Assembly: GCA_032718475.1 (NCBI GenBank)
Contig: JAUCBJ010008315.1
Location: 1-46,320, forward strand
Direction: 5' to 3'
DNA length: 46,320 nt
From: Nemertoderma westbladi
Lineage: Eukaryota > Xenacoelomorpha > Nemertodermatida > Nemertodermatidae
Of the stretch, positions 41,405-46,320 are shown piece after piece. The translations under genes and the position numbers were made by a program. The first letter of the stretch is position 1; each line of letters begins with the position of its first letter. Under the pieces are notes generated by a model. That model was not told where the DNA came from and did no database searches. It saw nothing but the letters and a program-made list of their open reading frames with translations.

Positions 41405-43587
41405 TATGGTGGCCCAATACTAACCCAATAGAATTCGCTTTCTTCGAATTCCTAATAATATATTTTAATCTTAATAATAATTATTCAACATCAATTATTA
41501 TTTTATAAGTCTTGTATAAGATTGCTAAAGTATATAGAGCTAACTTTAGGATAATCTGCCTTATATTTTTAGAATTATTATAATTAATTTTGTTATGTTT
41601 ATAATGAATTAGTGCTGCAGTGTAAATGAATTATATCTTTCGTCAGACTACTGTATGCGCGACCGTGATGATAATGGGAAATGGGAAGGTAAAGGGGGGT
41701 GGGGGGATCGCAATCAATATTCTTCCCTCCCTAGGTGAATATCGACGAAAATAACAGCTTGTTTACTACTAAAAATAAAACTGTAACCTGTTCTACAGGG
41801 AAAATTTTAGATAGCAGTACTAGTCTTCATTATATGCCTCATTGCGCTCGTCCTGTTTTGTAATAAAAATTTTTCCCTAAACGAAGACTGACGACCTTTA
41901 TACAGTTATAACAATGCGAAGTTTCGAAAATGTGCGAGTAACTGCTGATACATCTATGTGGAGATGTGTGATACAACGTCAACGCATCGTATGCCGATGT
42001 AGTAATATGGGTATTGAAATAATATTAAATCAATGTACACTCTTAAAGCTGCAGCGAAAAAATGTAGCTAATTTTCTAGGTTACATATAAAATAATAATA
42101 TTATTTTTAAGAACATTAATTTTACTACTTTGCAAAAATTCAATTAAAAAATAACCAGACAAATATATTGCGGAATAAACTATTACAGATATAAGCCTAC
42201 AACAGCCAATTAACTAATTAACTGCTATTTTCTTAGCTTCTCGAAGGCCACACGGAAATTCAACTTGGAAAATTTCAAACTTTTGCCAAACAACATGTGT
42301 ACCAAGTGTTCGCGCTTTCAGACCTTTGGCAGTTTAATCCGCCAAATTAAGATGTCTTCTAGATATTAAATCGCTTTTTAGCCTATGACAAGTATTTGAT
42401 TCACTACACTAGTCGAAACCAATCTGTGCGCGATCATTCACCCGCTGGATATTCCCGGGAGATTGGGTTCGACGGTTTAATTTTATTGCTATGTAAGCCT
42501 AATGTATTATTCGACTGACAGTATTATATAATCTCTGACAATATTATTCACCTTAGGGAATATTAACAGTTCCTTTAGGACGTGGCGCTTTATTTATATA
42601 AACAGAGTTATGACTTAAACTACTCACAACGATATGGCTTAATTATAATTCACATATATGGCGCATTCTTTAGGAATTGCTTCTTTAACAGACTCACTCA
42701 TACACAATGCTGCACAATACTGCACACTAATCTGCCAATCTTCACTGATTTTAGTCACATATAAAAGGAACACAGACTGACTCATGTAGGGTCTATCAAA
42801 TAACATTAGATTCACTTCAAACCACTTTAACATAAGTCACAATCGTTATTGGTAACCTTTCTCTCTTACCTTCGGTATATCAAGAATATTGGGTTTTCGG
42901 GGTTATTTCTCGTTATTCCAATATAATAATTCATCAACAAATATAATGAATAACCGACAACAAATAGCAGTATACAGTATCGATTGAGCAGGTAATTTTA
43001 GCAGTTTCAGCAGTTATACGTCAGTTATTAAAAGCCGTGTGTGCCGTGTGTCAGCAGTTAAAGGATATATGTCCTTATAATTAAACCTACTAGTGTTAAG
43101 CTAAAAAGCAGAAAGCACAAAACACTACAAAGCCGTTCTTTCGTGGCTTTGAAAAACTCGTGACTACTACTCTATACGAGGATACCAACTACCCTTATTC
43201 CACGAAGCTCCCGTTCAACACAGAGAAAGAGCAGTGAGATAGGAAAATTTCAGTTCAGTAGCTCTGTGATAGGTCAAAATCAAGGCTAACTCAAATTATA
43301 TTGGGAGATACAAAAACAAGGCTATGACGCAACCTTCCTAGGCTGGTTGGCCGATTAAACAGAGCCCAGATACCTGCGTACAGCAAATCAGCCAATAAGC
43401 TGGTAGCTTGCACTATTTTAGCTATAGATCCCCTTTAGAGTATTCTAGCGACCGGGGGGGAACTGGCCAACAAGGCAAACGAATCAGTTATCCCACAAAA
43501 GCTTTTACACCGCTCCCAGAAAATGGGATTTAAGTCTATAAAATATACAAAATCACAGTTTCTAAAATATAAAAATACTCTAAACAG
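41405..43587. other. AT-rich intergenic region, no gene seen
   Basis: The region has a G-rich patch at 41693-41707, a partial dispersed-repeat copy at about 41740-41800, and mixed AT-rich DNA. Open frames are short and unsupported. Downstream of the minus-strand zinc-knuckle gene (43300-43587) I saw no canonical AATAAA within about 80 bases of the stop. Confidence 0.45.
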
Positions 43588-45363
43588 TTAGTCTTTCTTG
43601 CGCGGACGGCGTTTACGCAGTTTTTTAAAGCTAGCAAGAGTCATTTTCTCTTTGGGGCGAGCCACTTTACGAGGAGGGCTGTAGCTCCTAGGCGAAGGGT
43701 GCAATATAATTGCATCAGAAGGTGCAGGGTTACGATCGGTATACCCGCCGGTCGAAGTACCTGGTTGATTAATATCAACCTCAGTGGAGTGAGGTCTAAC
43801 GGCCTTTAGAGCGCGTCTCAGGACAGCAGCTCCTACGGGTCCTTGACGGGTCGTCTGGACACTAGCGGTGGGTGGACCGTGAGTAGTGAGGAACTTTCTC
43901 GGTTTAATGGTTCTCTCCAGCTCGCGTTCTCGGGTTCGATATTCATATGGTCGCCGAGATATTTCCTGTAGTTCAGGATGCGAGTTCACAAAGATGTCGC
44001 CATACTCCGGGTCCTGACGGATAAAATTGATCAGGTGATATGTGGTTATATCATTAGGGTTAACGTTTCTAAGGTATTTCCTGACAAACTTGGTGGAAAT
44101 ACACTCACCAACACGCTTCATTAACTCGTAACTTGGTACGCGTGTTTTCTGTTCAATCGACGCGAATAGATAAGGATGGAACGCGTAAACTCCCTCGTAA
44201 GCTCGTCCAGGGTAATAGCGATGTCGGGATTCGCAATGTAAATCGGCGTTCGCTTCCCAAGCTCGGATGTATCGCAGGGTGATCATCTCGTCTACGCTCT
44301 CTAAATCGCGATTAAAGGGACAATTGTAACTTTCATGTCCTTTAAATTGACAGTAGTGACATTGAGTCATAAATTGTGGGCAGACGGCAAATATATGAGA
44401 GTTATTAAGCCGGCAATAAGCACAATATATTTCCATCATCGGTTGTTCGAGGAAATAGGAACAAGGTACGCTCGAGTCTAGAGGAGTGAAGTGGTCTCTC
44501 GATGCACATAATCGACAACGTTTTCGAGAAACGTAGTTGGCGTGTCGATAATCGTACGCTGTGAGACGCTGTGGACCTTGATACCACTCTATGACATAAT
44601 CATTGTCACTGCTCCGGGAAGCCGTAGGTTGAATCGCTTCTGATTCCAAGCATACTGGTTCATCCTCCAGCTGCATAGACGAAGTGGGTGCGTCGGTTTC
44701 CGTAAGTGGACCCACTGTCTGTATTTCCACGACAGAATAACCTGTAGATATTCGGGGTCTTTGTATAACGGATGAATGTAGGTTCTGTATACAAACGTCT
44801 TGAAAGATGGCAAATCCAGCGCTACTCAGTTTCTCCGCAGCTGAGTCTCTAAGACTGAGCTTGGTCAGCGCGCGGTCCTTGAACTGACTATCGACGTTAC
44901 GGAACGGAGTCAGAAAGCGCCGGAAACATTCGAAACGTATGAACTTATTGTGTTCGTCTAACTTGGCGAGTTTAGTTCCAAGTATTAAGGGATGAGCGCG
45001 TATGGTACGACTGCACACATCGGCTAGCCAACCGGCAAGTGCTGCGTTTTCAAAGATCGTGTATATAGCTAAGGAAGGGCGAAGGGGAACACTCATAAAG
45101 CTATATACGGCACCAGGCGCAGTTAATGGTCCATCAAAATATAAACGAGAGTAATGATCTCCATATACTTGCTGGTAATTTATAGGATTTCCAACTTTGA
45201 AATTCCAACCATATTCTTGAAAGGCAAGATGTCCGATGGATGTCCGTTGTACTTTAGTAATGCCGCTGGGTGTATTGGCATACATAGTGCGAAAGAAACC
45301 TCGGCCTTCGGCCCAAGGAGCAATCAGCTGAGTATCAACGAAAGGGTATGGAATGTTCTCCAT
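43588..45363 (-). CDS. Unrecognised 591-residue zinc-knuckle protein, single exon
   Basis: I do not recognise this protein. It is a long intact frame in an otherwise ORF-poor region, with varied, protein-like composition. N-terminal part (1-200): a probably folded, aromatic-rich region without a motif I can name. Residues 205-257: acidic/Ser-Thr linker. Residues 283-348: three zinc knuckles, Cys283-x2-Cys-x4-His-x9-Cys, Cys314-x2-Cys-x5-His-x4-Cys, and the canonical Cys335-x2-Cys-x4-His343-x4-Cys348. Residues 360-470: a second folded part (ITLRYIRAWEAN, YHLINFIRQDPEYGDIF). The tail from about 480 is basic and ends KKLRKRRPRKKD, a likely nuclear-localisation or nucleic-acid-binding segment. 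CCHC knuckles suggest RNA or single-stranded DNA binding. It could be a domesticated Gag-like protein or a lineage-specific nuclear gene. No protease, RT or LTR lies beside it. An in-frame TAG 15 bases upstream of the ATG fixes the start unless spliced. Confidence 0.8.
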   Translation of the reverse strand: MENIPYPFVDTQLIAPWAEGRGFFRTMYANTPSGITKVQRTSIGHLAFQEYGWNFKVGNPINYQQVYGDHYSRLYFDGPLTAPGAVYSFMSVPLRPSLAIYTIFENAALAGWLADVCSRTIRAHPLILGTKLAKLDEHNKFIRFECFRRFLTPFRNVDSQFKDRALTKLSLRDSAAEKLSSAGFAIFQDVCIQNLHSSVIQRPRISTGYSVVEIQTVGPLTETDAPTSSMQLEDEPVCLESEAIQPTASRSSDNDYVIEWYQGPQRLTAYDYRHANYVSRKRCRLCASRDHFTPLDSSVPCSYFLEQPMMEIYCAYCRLNNSHIFAVCPQFMTQCHYCQFKGHESYNCPFNRDLESVDEMITLRYIRAWEANADLHCESRHRYYPGRAYEGVYAFHPYLFASIEQKTRVPSYELMKRVGECISTKFVRKYLRNVNPNDITTYHLINFIRQDPEYGDIFVNSHPELQEISRRPYEYRTRERELERTIKPRKFLTTHGPPTASVQTTRQGPVGAAVLRRALKAVRPHSTEVDINQPGTSTGGYTDRNPAPSDAIILHPSPRSYSPPRKVARPKEKMTLASFKKLRKRRPRKKD

Positions 45364-46320
45364 ATTCCCATTGTATGCCTAATATGTTCTCCGACAGCGA
45401 TGGTAGAGCAGAGGAAAAACTATTTCGCATTCTGAAATATTCAGAAATAAGATCTCAGTAGGAGGATTGTAACATTCGAGTACTATCCCCAACCGAATTT
45501 ATCCCCCAGTGTGATGAGGTAAACACCAGCTCAAAGATATGTTTGCCTCAGTTGTTCTACATAAGATTTATATCCCCAATCATTAAGGGAGGTGAACAAC
45601 CAGATTTATGACACATAATGGTACCAGTTGTTCACAAACTATCCGCGTGTCCTTTCAGTCCTTGTTTCACGGTTGTGGACTTGAGGAAATTAGGAAGTGG
45701 TTGATTATCTAATCAAGAACGAGAGGGTGGAAGTTGATATCATAAATATCAACAGAATATGACATGGACAGGAGGTGCGGACACCAATATTAGCATCCAG
45801 ATGAACAGTAAGGGATGGGAGGTTTAGTATTCGTTTCCCGAAGCTCCGAGCACGTTGGGAAGAGAAGGTGGGATGAAATATGTCGTATCTTTAGTAACAA
45901 CATATAAGAGGGTAAGAGGAGTAGAGAGGAGGGAGGATATACGATAGTATCCATAAGATACCACAATGGATGTGTTTTCCGTCACATCATCATTCATTCC
46001 TGCCTTTTAATTGTGACACTGATCACAATAATTACAGGAAAACGATGAAGGAAGAGAAAGTTACAGCCTCCCGAAGGAGACCGCCCGCGAGCACCCGTGC
46101 CCCGGGGAAAACTATTCACATTATGGACCCTGGACATTAACCCATGTCTCTTCTCCAGTGGTTCTCCTTTATTTGTCCGCATCAACCTTCTTCCACGTTC
46201 TATCCTTCGAGTTAATTTCGAATAGGGTTCTCGTGTTCTATTCTCGATTTATCGTTTCGACTCCGCTGGGCATGATATTTAAATAAAACCATTTCCCTTT
46301 CGGTGTCTACATCGTCCGTA
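45364..46320. other. Upstream region of the zinc-knuckle gene, no supported gene
   Basis: More mixed composition than the rest, with purine-rich stretches around 45690-45960. No recognisable motif on either strand. A 63-codon minus-strand frame at 45994-46185 is unsupported. A small inverted repeat, ATTGTGA facing TCACAAT, lies near 46009-46028. The promoter or 5' noncoding exons of the minus-strand gene may be here, or the sequence may belong to the next gene outside the window. Confidence 0.4.

Noticed and set aside
42420-42490. Possible tRNA B-box (GGGTTCGA)
   Set aside because: No matching A-box, cloverleaf or terminator could be built around it.
43588-45363. Complete LTR retrotransposon around the zinc-knuckle gene
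   Set aside because: No protease, reverse transcriptase or integrase motif and no long terminal direct repeats were seen in the flanks inside the window.
45994-46185. 63-codon minus-strand frame
   Set aside because: Too short and featureless; it could only be an upstream exon by speculation.

Overview
The window reads as nuclear DNA of an invertebrate animal. It holds spliced or intronless eukaryotic genes with clear animal orthologues (MFSD8, NUDCD1, ACTR6), low gene density, AT-rich spacers, a decayed LINE, several DNA-transposon remnants with target-site duplications, and long G/C homopolymers. There is no operon-like packing, no phage module and no CRISPR array. I cannot name the species. 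The gene structures are intron-poor: MFSD8 and NUDCD1 are single-exon, and ACTR6 is complete with one visible intron.

Layout. 1-590: a short 25-bp repeat and AT-rich sequence. 591-20678: one uninterrupted minisatellite of a 55-bp unit (about 365 copies, 43% of the window) with nested higher-order repeats. 20679-27295: gene-free, repeat-rich DNA with a 33-bp repeat, an inverted module, a GC-rich DNA transposon with 18-bp terminal inverted repeats and an 8-bp target duplication (23399-24277), and the 3' end of a dead LINE on the minus strand (about 24675-25165). 27296-28945: MFSD8, a lysosomal membrane transporter. 29644-32355: a cluster of fold-back/TIR elements, one nested inside another. 33146-34864: NUDCD1. 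About 35806-35866: a small, inverted fragment of an MFSD8-like gene. 36104-40146 (minus): ACTR6 in two exons, its intron carrying a 701-bp Harbinger-like element with a zinc-finger reading frame. 40582-41404: another fold-back element. 43588-45363 (minus): an intronless 591-residue zinc-knuckle protein that I do not recognise. 45364-46320: no supported gene.

The three recognised genes are housekeeping genes of unrelated pathways (lysosome function, NudC/Hsp90-type co-chaperone, SRCAP/SWR1 chromatin remodelling). Nothing suggests they act together. The most notable parts are the 20-kb satellite, whose internal history can be read from exact offsets between variant units, the layered transposon remnants, and the orphan zinc-knuckle gene.
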